DNA of 64,000 nt from Thermus sp. CCB_US3_UF1 (GTDB lineage Bacteria > Deinococcota > Deinococci > Deinococcales > Thermaceae): positions 310,001 through 374,000 of the forward strand of contig NC_017278.1 of assembly GCF_000236585.1 (NCBI RefSeq). The letters are read 5' to 3'. Of this stretch, positions 16,440 through 23,656 are shown in pieces (the stretch's first letter is position 1; the number at the start of each line of letters is the position of its first letter). The notes beneath the pieces were generated by a model. It worked only from the letters and a program-made list of their open reading frames with translations. It did not search any database and was not told the DNA's origin. The position numbers and the translations under genes were made by a program.

Positions 16440-17002
16440 GAGGCCCTCTGCCAGACTTCCAGGAACTCCTTGAGGATGTTCCCCGTCACCCCCCAGATGT
16501 CCACCCCCCGCCAGGGGAAGTGCCAGACGGTCCGCCCCCCGCGCACCTCGCTCCAGGGCTCCACCCGGAGGAGTTCCTCCAGGGGGGCTAGGAGGACCTC
16601 GGCCACCTCCAGGGGGTTGGGGCGCAAGGGGGGAAGGTCCTCCCGGTGGACCACCACCGGCTGGACCAGGAAGCCTTGGGGGGAGAGGGTAGGGGAGAGG
16701 AAGCCCAGGGGCTCGAGGCCCCCAAGCCCCACCTCCTCCTCCGCCTCCCGCAGGGCGGCCTCCACCGGGCTTTCCCCGGGCTCCACCACCCCCCCGGGGA
16801 AGCTCACCTGGCCGGCGTGGGTGGGGAGGTGGGGGCTGCGCCGGGTGAGGAGGAGGACCTCCCCCAGAAGGGGCACGGCCACCGCCGCCAGGCGGAAGCC
16901 CGGGGGCAGGGTTAGGCCTCCCGGCAGGCCCTGAGGGAGCGCCTCCTTAAGGCGCTCTCGGGGTCCAGGCCCCGCTTGGCGAAAAGCCCCACCAGGTTCC
17001 AC
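16436..17002 (-). CDS. Nudix hydrolase, CoA pyrophosphatase type
   Basis: A 188-residue (longest form) protein with the Nudix box GGVVEPGESPVEAALREAEEEVGL preceded by LLTRRSPHLPTHAGQVSFPGG. The pattern LPTHAGQVSFPGG is the CoA-pyrophosphatase (NUDT7/YeaB) signature, so it should hydrolyse CoA or related dinucleotides to phosphopantetheine and a nucleotide. The C-terminus FPWRGVDIWGVTGNILKEFL supports this. The GTG at 17002 gives a 91-base overlap with mazG; a shorter start inside KEALPQGLPGGLTLPPG is possible but no ATG or GTG is available there. Its stop shares bases with the stop of the convergent glycosidase. Confidence 0.88.
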   Translation of the reverse strand: MEPGGAFRQAGPGPRERLKEALPQGLPGGLTLPPGFRLAAVAVPLLGEVLLLTRRSPHLPTHAGQVSFPGGVVEPGESPVEAALREAEEEVGLGGLEPLGFLSPTLSPQGFLVQPVVVHREDLPPLRPNPLEVAEVLLAPLEELLRVEPWSEVRGGRTVWHFPWRGVDIWGVTGNILKEFLEVWQRAS

Positions 17003-17499
17003 AGCGCCTCCTCCAGGTCCCCCCGCTCCAGGGCGGCCCGCAGCCCTTCCTCGCTGCCAGGCTCCACCCCCCTGCGTTGCAGCTCGTAGGCCCTCAGCAG
17101 GGTGGGCAGGTGCTGGGGCAGGCCGCAGGGCCGTTCCTCCTTGCCCTCTTCCGCCTTCAGGGCCTCCCAGCGGGCCTTGACCTCCTCCGGGGTGTGGGCG
17201 CTGGCCTCCCCGAAGACGTGGGGGTGGCGGCGGATGAGCTTTTCCACGATGCCCCGCTCCACGTCGCCATAGGTGAAGCGGCCTTCCTCCTCGGCGATCA
17301 CGCTGTGGAAGGCCACCTGGAGGAGGACATCCCCCAGCTCCTCGGCCATGGCCTGGGGGTTTCCCTCCAGGAGGGCGTCCGCCGCCTCGCTGGCCTCCTC
17401 CAGGAGGTAGGGCACCAGGCTGGCGTGGGTCTGGGCCCGGTCCCAGGGGCAGCCGCCCGGCCCCCGCAGGCGGCGCATCACCTCAAGAAGCCGCTCCAT
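16912..17499 (-). CDS. mazG: Nucleoside triphosphate pyrophosphohydrolase MazG (short form)
   Basis: MazG removes pyrophosphate from NTPs or dNTPs, a house-cleaning and stringent-response-linked role. The 195-residue protein starts MERLLEVMRRLRGPGGCPWDRAQTHASL and has the metal-binding EEASEAADALLE and MAEELGDVLLQVAFHSVIAEE, followed by VVxKLIRRHPHVFGE-type sequence. It is shorter than the two-domain E. coli enzyme (about 260 residues): the second domain is reduced to a helical region ending in LVGLFAKRGLDPESALR. The start overlaps the upstream membrane protein gene by 17 bases. Confidence 0.92.
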   Translation of the reverse strand: MERLLEVMRRLRGPGGCPWDRAQTHASLVPYLLEEASEAADALLEGNPQAMAEELGDVLLQVAFHSVIAEEEGRFTYGDVERGIVEKLIRRHPHVFGEASAHTPEEVKARWEALKAEEGKEERPCGLPQHLPTLLRAYELQRRGVEPGSEEGLRAALERGDLEEALWNLVGLFAKRGLDPESALRRRSLRACREA

Positions 17500-17932
17500 G
17501 CCTCCCATTCTCCCCCAAGAGGACCCCCCCCGCCAGGGAGAGCCCCACCAGGAGGAGGGAAAGGGGGTCCAGGGGGGCGGGCTCGAGGGCCCAGCCGCTG
17601 GGCCCGGGGAAGGGCAGGCCGGCGGTACGGGTGAGGAGGAAGAGGAGGAGGAGGAGCCCCACCAGGTACCGCCCCCCCCGCAGCCACCCTGGGGAGAGGC
17701 GCACCTCCAGAAGGGGAAGGAGGAGGAGGGAAAGGCCAAAGCCCAGCTCCAAGGCCAGGAGGAGCATGAAGAGGAGGCCGTACCAGAACCCCGGGGTCTG
17801 CAGGGCCAAGGAGGGGTCGCCCACCCGGAAGACCTCGCCGCAAAGCCCCCCGCCCAAGGGGGTGTCCCCCAGGCCCAAGAGTTGAAGGAAGAAGGGCAAG
17901 GAAAGGAGGATGCCCGCCAGGCGGCTGCGCAT
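17483..17932 (-). CDS. Small membrane protein of the nos-type cluster
   Basis: A 149-residue protein with four hydrophobic segments. It begins MRSRLAGILLSLPFFLQLLGLGDTPLGGGLCGE, contains LLFMLLLALELGFGLSLLLLPLLEV and LVGLLLLLFLLTRTAGLPFPGP, and ends SLLLVGLSLAGGVLLGE. I do not recognise a family. It lies 9 bases after nosY and overlaps the start of mazG, so it appears to be the last member of the copper-maturation gene block. A cytochrome- or quinone-linked accessory role is possible but not shown. Confidence 0.7.
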   Translation of the reverse strand: MRSRLAGILLSLPFFLQLLGLGDTPLGGGLCGEVFRVGDPSLALQTPGFWYGLLFMLLLALELGFGLSLLLLPLLEVRLSPGWLRGGRYLVGLLLLLFLLTRTAGLPFPGPSGWALEPAPLDPLSLLLVGLSLAGGVLLGENGRHGAAS

Positions 17933-17941
17933 GGGGCCATC

Positions 17942-18691
17942 CTACCGGTCGCGGCGGGCGAAGACCAGGGCGGCCAGCAGGGTGAGGAGGAAGCCGAAGG
18001 CGAAAAGGTAGGCCAGGCCCCAAAGGGGGGCCACCGCCCCCAGCCGCTCGGCCACCAGGTAGCCCAGGGGGCCGGTGAGCACGGGGGCCTTCACCCCAGA
18101 GAGGAGGGCCACCCGGTGGATCTCCTGGGGGTTGAGGAGGAGGGCCAGGGAGAGGAGGCCTTCCAGGGGGTGGTCCTGGAGCCGCACGGCCAAGGCCACC
18201 ACCAAGGGGCCGTAAAGGACGTTTCCCAGGCCAAAAAGCCCAAAGCCTAGGCCCAAGGCCCGTCTTTCCTCCAAAAGGAGGGCGGAAAGGAGGGCCGCCA
18301 CTCCCACCCAGAAGGCCAAAAGGCCCACCCCCGAAAGGAGGAGCCAGAGGGTACTTCCTGGGGAAAGCCCCAAAAGCCCCGCCCCCAGGAGGAGGCCCGG
18401 AAGGAGGGGGAGGCCTAGGCCCAGGAAGACCCCCAGGACCCCTTCGGCAAAGGCCTTCCCTGGGGGCAAGGGAAGGCCAAGGAGGAAGGCCCACTCCTCC
18501 CTCGAGGCCAAAAGGGGCACGGCCAGGGCCAGGGCCAGGGGGGGCAGGAGGAGCAAAAGCCCCGAGTAAAGCCCCACCAGCCCCACCCCCTCCCCCCGGC
18601 CCTGGAAGCCCAGGGCCAGGAGGGCCGGCAGGAGGAGGAGGCCCAGGCCCCAGGGGTTGCGCCCCACCTCGCGGAGGAAGAGGAGGGTCAT
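17942..18691 (-). CDS. nosY: NosY-type ABC transporter permease
   Basis: A 249-residue, mostly hydrophobic protein with about six membrane helices. It starts MTLLFLREVGRNPWGLGLLL and has ASREEWAFLLGLPLPPGKAFAEGVLGVFLGLGLPLLPG, the layout of NosY and related ABC-2 permeases in which the first helices frame a short cytoplasmic loop. With NosF and NosD it should form the NosDFY complex, which in nitrous oxide reducers carries sulfur or copper species for cofactor assembly in the periplasm. The start codon overlaps the nosL stop as ATGA, so the two are coupled. Confidence 0.82.
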   Translation of the reverse strand: MTLLFLREVGRNPWGLGLLLLPALLALGFQGRGEGVGLVGLYSGLLLLLPPLALALAVPLLASREEWAFLLGLPLPPGKAFAEGVLGVFLGLGLPLLPGLLLGAGLLGLSPGSTLWLLLSGVGLLAFWVGVAALLSALLLEERRALGLGFGLFGLGNVLYGPLVVALAVRLQDHPLEGLLSLALLLNPQEIHRVALLSGVKAPVLTGPLGYLVAERLGAVAPLWGLAYLFAFGFLLTLLAALVFARRDR

Positions 18692-19200
18692 GGGGCCTTG
18701 GGGGGCGGGGGGAAGAAGGCGGCGGGCACCCAAGGGCGCTTCCCCCCTTCCTTCAGGGCCTGGGCCCAGGAGAGGACCCGGCCCCCCGCCCGCTCGGGGC
18801 GTTCCCTCAGGTGGCCTTCCAGGGCCTCGCGGCGGGCAAAGGCCAGAAGCCCCGAGCCCATGGGGGTGCGGATGCGGGGATGGTGGTAGAGGATGGCCCC
18901 TTCCGCCGGCACCCAGCGGGGTTCGCTGCGGGTGCTTTCCCCGTAGTCCGCCAGGTAGACCTCCCGGGCCCTAAGGCTCGGCCCACCCCAGCCGTTCAGC
19001 TGGTCCAGGAGGCAGGCGGGGTCATCGTAGAAGAAGGCCTTTCCCTGGGGGTTTACCGCCTGGGCGGCGTGGCGGGCGTCCAGGAGGGTCATAAAGCAGT
19101 AGGGGCAGGCCTCCACCCCCACCCGGAGGGCCCGGGGCGCGCCCCTGGCCCAGGGCAGGAGGCTTCCGGCCAAGACCCAAAGGAAGCGGCGCCGCTCCAT
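18688..19200 (-). CDS. nosL: NosL-like copper chaperone (first copy)
   Basis: A 170-residue exported protein. The N-terminus MERRRFLWVLAGSLLPWARGAPRA is a twin-arginine-like or simple Sec signal without a lipobox. The copper-site motif is C32-P-Y-C35-F-M37, matching the C-x2-C-x-M of NosL, which delivers Cu(I) to nitrous oxide reductase. Further NosL features are KAFFYDDPACLLDQL and REVYLADYGES, then GAILYHHPRIRTPMGSGLLAF. It overlaps nosY by 4 bases and follows a second, divergent NosL copy. Confidence 0.85.
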   Translation of the reverse strand: MERRRFLWVLAGSLLPWARGAPRALRVGVEACPYCFMTLLDARHAAQAVNPQGKAFFYDDPACLLDQLNGWGGPSLRAREVYLADYGESTRSEPRWVPAEGAILYHHPRIRTPMGSGLLAFARREALEGHLRERPERAGGRVLSWAQALKEGGKRPWVPAAFFPPPPKAP

Positions 19201-19209
19201 GGACCAAGC

Positions 19210-19872
19210 CTACCGGTTCTGCAGCAGCCCCGCGTGCCGGGCCAGGAGGGCCACCAGGTTCATCTCCGGCAAGGGGGCCAGGTCCAGGAGGGTTTGGAAG
19301 CTATAAAAGCGCTGCCGCCCATGCTGGGCCTTGTGGGCCTCGGCGAAGTCCTGGGCCGCCTTGGCGCTGGCAAAGGCCAGGAGCTTGGCGTTCATCACCA
19401 CCATCATCCGCTCCCCCCAGTAGAAGGTGGCGCTGCGGGCCGGCACCAGGCGCACCGTTTCCTGGGGACGGGCGGGGTCGTAGGCCCCGCGGTCGGTGAC
19501 GTAAAAGGTGGCCCCTTCCCCGTCCCTAAGGCCGTGCACCCAGGCGTAGTTCACCATGCAGGCGATGCTTTCAAAGTGCAGGGCCTCCACGGTTTCCTTG
19601 GGGTTGTGGGGGGCGGGGCGGGGCTTCTCAAAGGCGATCTGGCTGTAGGTCTGTTCAAAGAACCCTTTGGGGAAGGTGCGCCCCCGCCATGCCCCTTCCG
19701 GGGTCTTGATGGGCATCTCGCAGAAGGCGCACGACCCCCCCTCCCAGGGGATGGGCTTGGCGGGCACCCGCACCCCGCCTGGAGTGCCCTCTCCCGGGGC
19801 CATCTGGGCCAGGGCCGGGCTCCCAAGGACCAGTCCTCCTAAAGCCTTGAGCACCTCACGCCGGTTCCTCAT
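19210..19872 (-). CDS. nosL: NosL-like copper chaperone (second copy)
   Basis: A 220-residue exported protein starting MRNRREVLKALGGLVLGSPALAQ, a twin-arginine-type signal. The metal motif is C48-A-F-C51-E-M53 in GGSCAFCEMPI, typical for NosL. The downstream region (HFESIACMVNYAWVHGL, GATFYVTDRGAYD, GERMMVVMNAKLLAFASAKAAQDF) aligns in order with the first copy but is clearly diverged, with a longer insert. The gene lies between nosF and the other nosL, overlapping nosF by 17 bases. Two non-identical NosL proteins in one cluster are unusual and may serve two target proteins or two transfer steps. Confidence 0.85.
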   Translation of the reverse strand: MRNRREVLKALGGLVLGSPALAQMAPGEGTPGGVRVPAKPIPWEGGSCAFCEMPIKTPEGAWRGRTFPKGFFEQTYSQIAFEKPRPAPHNPKETVEALHFESIACMVNYAWVHGLRDGEGATFYVTDRGAYDPARPQETVRLVPARSATFYWGERMMVVMNAKLLAFASAKAAQDFAEAHKAQHGRQRFYSFQTLLDLAPLPEMNLVALLARHAGLLQNR

Positions 19873-20533
19873 AGAGCACCTCCATGAGCCAGGGGAGGCG
19901 TTCTCCCCTTGGACCCAAAAGCCGTTCTGGGGGGCCTTCCTCCAGGACCTTTCCCCCCTTGAGGAGGACCAGGCGCTGGGCCCTTTGGGCCTCCTCCACG
20001 TGATGGAGGGCCAGGAGGGCCACCCCTTCCCCCTTTTCCCCCACCCAGGCCCAAAACCGCTCCCGCCCCTTGGGGTCCAAAGCGGCGGTGGGCTCATCCA
20101 GGAGCCAGATGGGGGGGTTGCCCATCAGGCTTGCCGCCAGGGCCAGGCGCTGGCGCTCTCCCCCGGAGAGGGTCCCCACGGGTTTCCCCCACACCCCTTC
20201 CAACCCCATGCGGGCTACGGCTTCCTCCAGGGCCTCGAGCCCAAGCCCCTTGGCCCGCCGGGCCCCCTCCAGCACCTCCTTGCCCTTGAGGTGGGGGAAA
20301 AGCCTGGGGCTTTGGGGCAGGTAGGCGCGAAGGGCCAGGGCCCTGGGGTCCCGGGGGTCCAGGCCAAGGAGCCGCGCCTTCCCGGCGCTGGGCTTCAGCC
20401 TTCCCGCCAGGAGGGCCAGGAGGGTGCTCTTCCCCGCCCCGTTGGGGCCCAACAGGCCCACCACCCCCCCGCGGGCCTCGAGGCTTACCCCCCGAAGCCG
20501 CCCGTCCTTTCTCAGGTCCTGAACCGCCACCAC
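19856..20533 (-). CDS. nosF: NosF-type ABC transporter ATPase
   Basis: A 225-residue ATPase with Walker A LGPNGAGKSTLL, Q-loop YLPQSPRL, signature LSGGERQRLALAASL, Walker B IWLLDEPTAALD and switch His in ALHHVEEAQRA. It should power NosY at the membrane. I chose the GTG at 20533 because AGGAGGT precedes it at the correct distance, giving the N-terminus VVAVQDLRKDGRLRGVSLEA; longer frames run into nosD. It overlaps nosD by 22 bases and nosL by 17, as expected of a tightly packed operon. Confidence 0.9.
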   Translation of the reverse strand: MVAVQDLRKDGRLRGVSLEARGGVVGLLGPNGAGKSTLLALLAGRLKPSAGKARLLGLDPRDPRALALRAYLPQSPRLFPHLKGKEVLEGARRAKGLGLEALEEAVARMGLEGVWGKPVGTLSGGERQRLALAASLMGNPPIWLLDEPTAALDPKGRERFWAWVGEKGEGVALLALHHVEEAQRAQRLVLLKGGKVLEEGPPERLLGPRGERLPWLMEVLYEEPA

Positions 20534-21699
20534 AGGACACCTCCTAAAAGCCCCAGGAGGAGGAGAGGCGCGTGCGCCCTCCGGGAGGGGGGCAGGGCCA
20601 GGGCCTGGGGGTCGGCCAGGGAGAGGAGGCGGAGGCCCGGGACCTGGGCCTCGGCCCCTTCCCAAAGGAGCACCCCGGGGGAGAGGGCCAGGAGGGAGAG
20701 CTCGGGCTGCCGGGCCAGGAGGAGGGCGAAGCTGGAGCTCGGCAGGTGGGGTACGGGGAGGCCCGAGGCCCGGTCGTAGGCGTTGCCCACCACCTGGGCC
20801 TTGGCCTCGGGGTCATCCACCAGGAGGTCGTAGAGGTTGCCCAGGAAGAGGTTCCCCTCCACCCGGGCCGAGTTCCCTCCCTTTTCCCGGGTGATGCGGA
20901 GGGCGGTGCCGTTTTCCTGGAAGCGGTTGCCCCGCACCCCCACCTGGGCGGCATCCAGGAGGACCAGGCCCAGGGTGTTTTCCTGGAAGCGGTTGGCCTC
21001 CACCTGGCTTCCCCGCTCGTCCTGGAGGAGGAGACCGTAGGCCAAGGGGCTGCGGTGGCCGTGGAGACGGTTCCCCCGCACCCGGTTCTCCGCCCCGTGC
21101 ATCACCGCATTGCCGACGCCGTTTCCCCAGCTTTCGTTGCCCTCCACCCGCACGTGCCAGGAGAACATCACGTGGAAGCCGTACCGCCCGTGGCCCGTAA
21201 GGCGGTTGCCCCGGAGGACTAGCCCTGGGCTGTACTCGGCGTAGATCCCGTCCATGAAGCCTGCCAGGTGGCTCTCCACCACCTGGGCCCCTGGGCTGCG
21301 GTACACCAGGACCCCGGGGGAGGCCCCCAGGCCCCGGGCCCTAAGCCCCTGGACCTTTGCCCTGGGGGAGTCCTCCAGCCGCACCGCCGCCGGGGCGCCT
21401 TCCACCTCCAGGCCCTCCAGCAGGCACCCCTCGCACCCCCGGAGGTAGACCGCGGCGTCGGGTTCAAAGAAGTCGTCGCCGCCCCCTGCCCCCACCACCT
21501 TGAGGCCCCGCACCCGGATGCCGGGGGCAAGGAGGGAAAGGGTGTGCCCCTTCCGGCCCCGGAGCACCGCCCCCTCCGCCTCCACCTCTAGGCCCGGGGT
21601 GGTGAGGACCAGGGGGCCTTCCACCTCCCCCTCGAGGCGGAGGACTGGGGCGGCCAGGCTGACGCCCGCCAGGGCCAGGAGGAGGCTCGCCCGCTTCAT
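20512..21699 (-). CDS. nosD: NosD-like periplasmic copper-binding beta-helix protein
   Basis: A 395-residue protein with a Sec signal (MKRASLLLALAGVSLAAP) and a right-handed parallel beta-helix of many short repeats, such as VVGAGGGDDFFEPDAAVYLRG, GFMDGIYAEYSPGLVLRGN, YGFHVMFSWHVRVEGN and QENTLGLVLLDAAQVGVRGN. These are typical of NosD. The C-terminus ends in a hydrophobic helix (LLLLGLLGGVLWWRF) that could anchor it. It is the first gene of the minus-strand cluster. A TACCCT box lies 8 bases before the ATG at 21699, suggesting a leaderless or nearly leaderless mRNA. Confidence 0.88.
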   Translation of the reverse strand: MKRASLLLALAGVSLAAPVLRLEGEVEGPLVLTTPGLEVEAEGAVLRGRKGHTLSLLAPGIRVRGLKVVGAGGGDDFFEPDAAVYLRGCEGCLLEGLEVEGAPAAVRLEDSPRAKVQGLRARGLGASPGVLVYRSPGAQVVESHLAGFMDGIYAEYSPGLVLRGNRLTGHGRYGFHVMFSWHVRVEGNESWGNGVGNAVMHGAENRVRGNRLHGHRSPLAYGLLLQDERGSQVEANRFQENTLGLVLLDAAQVGVRGNRFQENGTALRITREKGGNSARVEGNLFLGNLYDLLVDDPEAKAQVVGNAYDRASGLPVPHLPSSSFALLLARQPELSLLALSPGVLLWEGAEAQVPGLRLLSLADPQALALPPSRRAHAPLLLLGLLGGVLWWRFRT

Positions 21700-21707
21700 T
21701 ACCCCCC

Positions 21708-21713
21708 AGGGTA
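21708..21713 (-). promoter_or_regulatory. -10-like TACCCT of nosD
   Basis: Minus-strand TACCCT ends 8 bases before the nosD ATG. The same hexamer precedes the divergent PCuAC gene, so the two transcription units facing each other share the same -10 type. Confidence 0.4.
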
Positions 21714-21776
21714 GGGGAGGGAGGTGGGACATTCGTACTTCCAGGCCCTGAAGGACATTTGCCCCGGAGGCTCTGG

Positions 21777-21782
21777 TACCCT
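21777..21782 (+). promoter_or_regulatory. -10-like TACCCT of the PCuAC gene (leaderless)
   Basis: TACCCT is followed by AAAGGGC and the GTG at 21790. The seven-base gap leaves no room for a functional ribosome-binding site. Confidence 0.5.
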
Positions 21783-21789
21783 AAAGGGC

Positions 21790-22206
21790 GTGAGGCACCT
21801 CGCCGTCTTGGCCTTTTTAGGCCTGGCCCTGGCCCAGCCCCTCGCCGTTCCGGGCTGGGTGCGCCTGGTACCCCCGGGGGTGAAGGACACCGCCGCCTAC
21901 CTGACCCTGGAGAACCGGGGCCAGGTTGCCTTGCGCCTGGTGGGGGCGGAAACCCCCGTGGCCCAGCGGGTCTCCCTGCACCGGGAACACCGGGAGCACC
22001 GGGGCGGGCACACGGTCTTGGGCATGCGCCCCCTGCCCCATCTGGACCTCCCCCCCGGGGCCAGGGTGGCCTTCCGGCCTGGGGGCTACCACTTCATGCT
22101 GGAGGGGCTAAAGCGCCCCCTTAAGGCGGGGGAAAAGGTGGAGCTCGTCCTTAAGTTTGCCGACGGCACCCGGCTTAGGGTGGTCTTGCCGGTGGAGATG
22201 CGATGA
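21790..22206 (+). CDS. PCuAC-type periplasmic copper chaperone
   Basis: PCuAC binds Cu(I) in the periplasm and, in T. thermophilus, loads the CuA site of ba3-type cytochrome oxidase. From the GTG at 21790 the protein has 138 residues and a signal peptide MRHLAVLAFLGLALAQ. The copper motif M79-x21-H101-x-M103 is present (LGMRPLPHL... GYHFML), preceded by a His-rich stretch around 64-74 (HREHREHRGGH). The start is set by the TACCCT box and by the signal peptide; the longer frame begins in the divergent nosD promoter. The sco gene overlaps by 4 bases. Confidence 0.9.
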   Translation: MRHLAVLAFLGLALAQPLAVPGWVRLVPPGVKDTAAYLTLENRGQVALRLVGAETPVAQRVSLHREHREHRGGHTVLGMRPLPHLDLPPGARVAFRPGGYHFMLEGLKRPLKAGEKVELVLKFADGTRLRVVLPVEMR

Positions 22207-22790
22207 GAAGAAGGATCTTCCCCCTGTTGGCGGTGCTTCTCCTGGTGGGCTTGGCCTACTGGCTTCTGCCCAAGGGCGGCCACAGCTTTTACGGCACCCG
22301 GCTCCTCAACCCCAAGCCGGTGGACTTCACCCTGCAGGGTCCTTCCGGGCCGGTGCGCTTGGGGGAGATGGGGGGCAGGCTTGTCCTCCTCTTCTTCGGC
22401 TTCGTGCACTGCCCCGATGTCTGCCCCACCACCCTTATCGCCCTCAAGCGGGCCTACGAGCGCCTTTCCCCGGAGGAACAGGCGCGGGTGCGGGTGGTCT
22501 TCGTCAGCGTGGACCCCGACCGGGATACCCCTGAGGTTTCGGACCGCTACGCCAAGGGGTTCCACCCCAGCTTCCTGGGGCTTTCGGGAAGCCCCGAGGC
22601 GGTGCAGGAGGTGGCCCGCACCTTTGGGGTTTACTACCAGAAGACCCAGTACCGGGGCCCAGGGGAGTACCTGGTGGACCACACCGCCACCACCTTCGTG
22701 GTCCAAGACGGCAAGCTGGTCCTCCTCTTTAGCCCAGAAAAGGTGGAGGCCACGGACAAGGTGGTGGCCGACCTGAGGGCCCTTTTCTAA
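22203..22790 (+). CDS. sco1: SCO1/SenC family copper and redox protein
   Basis: Sco proteins reduce the CuA-site cysteines or deliver copper during cytochrome oxidase assembly. The 195-residue protein has an N-terminal membrane anchor (IFPLLAVLLLVGLAYWLL), a thioredoxin fold with the metal site C70-P-D-V-C74 in FVHCPDVCPTTL, and the third ligand H160 in YLVDHTATTFVV. It begins in an ATGA overlap with the PCuAC gene, so the two are translated together, matching their known joint role in CuA assembly. No cytochrome oxidase gene lies in the window. Confidence 0.95.
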   Translation: MRRRIFPLLAVLLLVGLAYWLLPKGGHSFYGTRLLNPKPVDFTLQGPSGPVRLGEMGGRLVLLFFGFVHCPDVCPTTLIALKRAYERLSPEEQARVRVVFVSVDPDRDTPEVSDRYAKGFHPSFLGLSGSPEAVQEVARTFGVYYQKTQYRGPGEYLVDHTATTFVVQDGKLVLLFSPEKVEATDKVVADLRALF

Positions 22791-22796
22791 AGGGGG

Positions 22797-23591
22797 TTAG
22801 CCTAGGGCCACGTCCAGGGCCATCATGAGGGCAAAGCCCACCATGACGCCAAAGGTGGAGGTGTCCCCGTTGCCCTCGGATTGGCTTTCCGGGATGACCT
22901 CCTCCACGATCACGAAGACCATGGCCCCCGCGGCCAGGGCCATGAGGTAGGGCAGGAGGGCCTGCATCTCCGCCACCAACAGGGCGCCCAGCACCGCCCC
23001 CAAGGGTTCCACGATGGCGGAAAGCTGGCCGTAAAACCAGGCCCGCCCCGCGCCGATGCCCGCCCGCCGCAGGGGCCAGGCCACGGCCAGGCCTTCGGGA
23101 AGGTTCTGTAGGCCGATGCCCATCGCCAGGGCCACCGCCCCCCCCAAGGTGGCCGCCCCGCTGGGATCTAGGCCCGCGGCCCCAAAGGCCACCCCCACCG
23201 CCAGCCCCTCGGGGAAGTTGTGCAGGGTGATGGCCAGGATGAGGAGGGTGGTGCGCCGCCAGGCGGTGTGCAGGCCTTCCTCCTGGGCCCCTGGCCCCAG
23301 GTGGAGGTGGGGCAAAAAGCGGTCCAGAAGGCGCAAAAGCCCCCCGCCCAGGAGGAAGCCTACCACCGCCGGCACCCAGGGGAGCATCCCTTGGGCCTGG
23401 GCGATCTCCATGCCCGGGAGGAGGAGGGAGAAGACACTAGCCGCCAGCATCACCCCGGCGGCGAAGCCCAGGAGTCCGTCCAGGAGCTTGCGGCTGGGCT
23501 CTTGCCACAGGAAAACGCTGGCCGCCCCCACCGCGGTGAGGCCCCAGGTGAAGACGCCCCCCAGCAGGGCGTAGAGGAGGGGGGAGTCCAT
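22797..23591 (-). CDS. ZIP family metal transporter (first copy)
   Basis: A 264-residue ZIP permease for zinc or related divalent metals. Signatures are ITLHNFPEGLAVGVAFG in helix 4 and GIGLQNLPEGLAVAWPLRRAG in helix 5, the metal-pathway histidines and glutamates. A His-containing loop (DRFLPHLHLGPGAQEEGLH) joins helices 3 and 4. I chose the ATG at 23591 because TAAAAT lies 7 bases upstream, although an ATG at 23609 is in frame. It converges on sco with 6 bases between the stops. A second ZIP gene lies at 32361-33107. Confidence 0.9.
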   Translation of the reverse strand: MDSPLLYALLGGVFTWGLTAVGAASVFLWQEPSRKLLDGLLGFAAGVMLAASVFSLLLPGMEIAQAQGMLPWVPAVVGFLLGGGLLRLLDRFLPHLHLGPGAQEEGLHTAWRRTTLLILAITLHNFPEGLAVGVAFGAAGLDPSGAATLGGAVALAMGIGLQNLPEGLAVAWPLRRAGIGAGRAWFYGQLSAIVEPLGAVLGALLVAEMQALLPYLMALAAGAMVFVIVEEVIPESQSEGNGDTSTFGVMVGFALMMALDVALG

Positions 23592-23598
23592 AGGCCTT

Positions 23599-23604
23599 AT
23601 TTTA
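23599..23604 (-). promoter_or_regulatory. -10 box TAAAAT of the first ZIP gene (leaderless)
   Basis: Minus-strand TAAAAT, then AAGGCCT and the ATG at 23591. This box decides between two in-frame ATG codons. Confidence 0.55.
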
Positions 23605-23640
23605 GGCATGCCTAAACCCCTGGGCAAGCCCGCCTTGGGG

Positions 23641-23646
23641 TATCCT
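23641..23646 (+). promoter_or_regulatory. -10-like TATCCT upstream of prfA
   Basis: TATCCT ends 10 bases before the prfA ATG. The gap GAGGTAAGGT contains a Shine-Dalgarno-like sequence, so the leader may be only about four bases or the site is used differently. Confidence 0.4.
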
Positions 23647-23656
23647 GAGGTAAGGT

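Noticed and set aside
17002-17940. Fusion of mazG with an upstream 140-residue extension in the same frame
   Set aside because: The extension (MAPCAAAWRASSF...) is a shadow of the membrane protein gene at 17483-17932; mazG begins at the ATG 17499 with its normal N-terminus.
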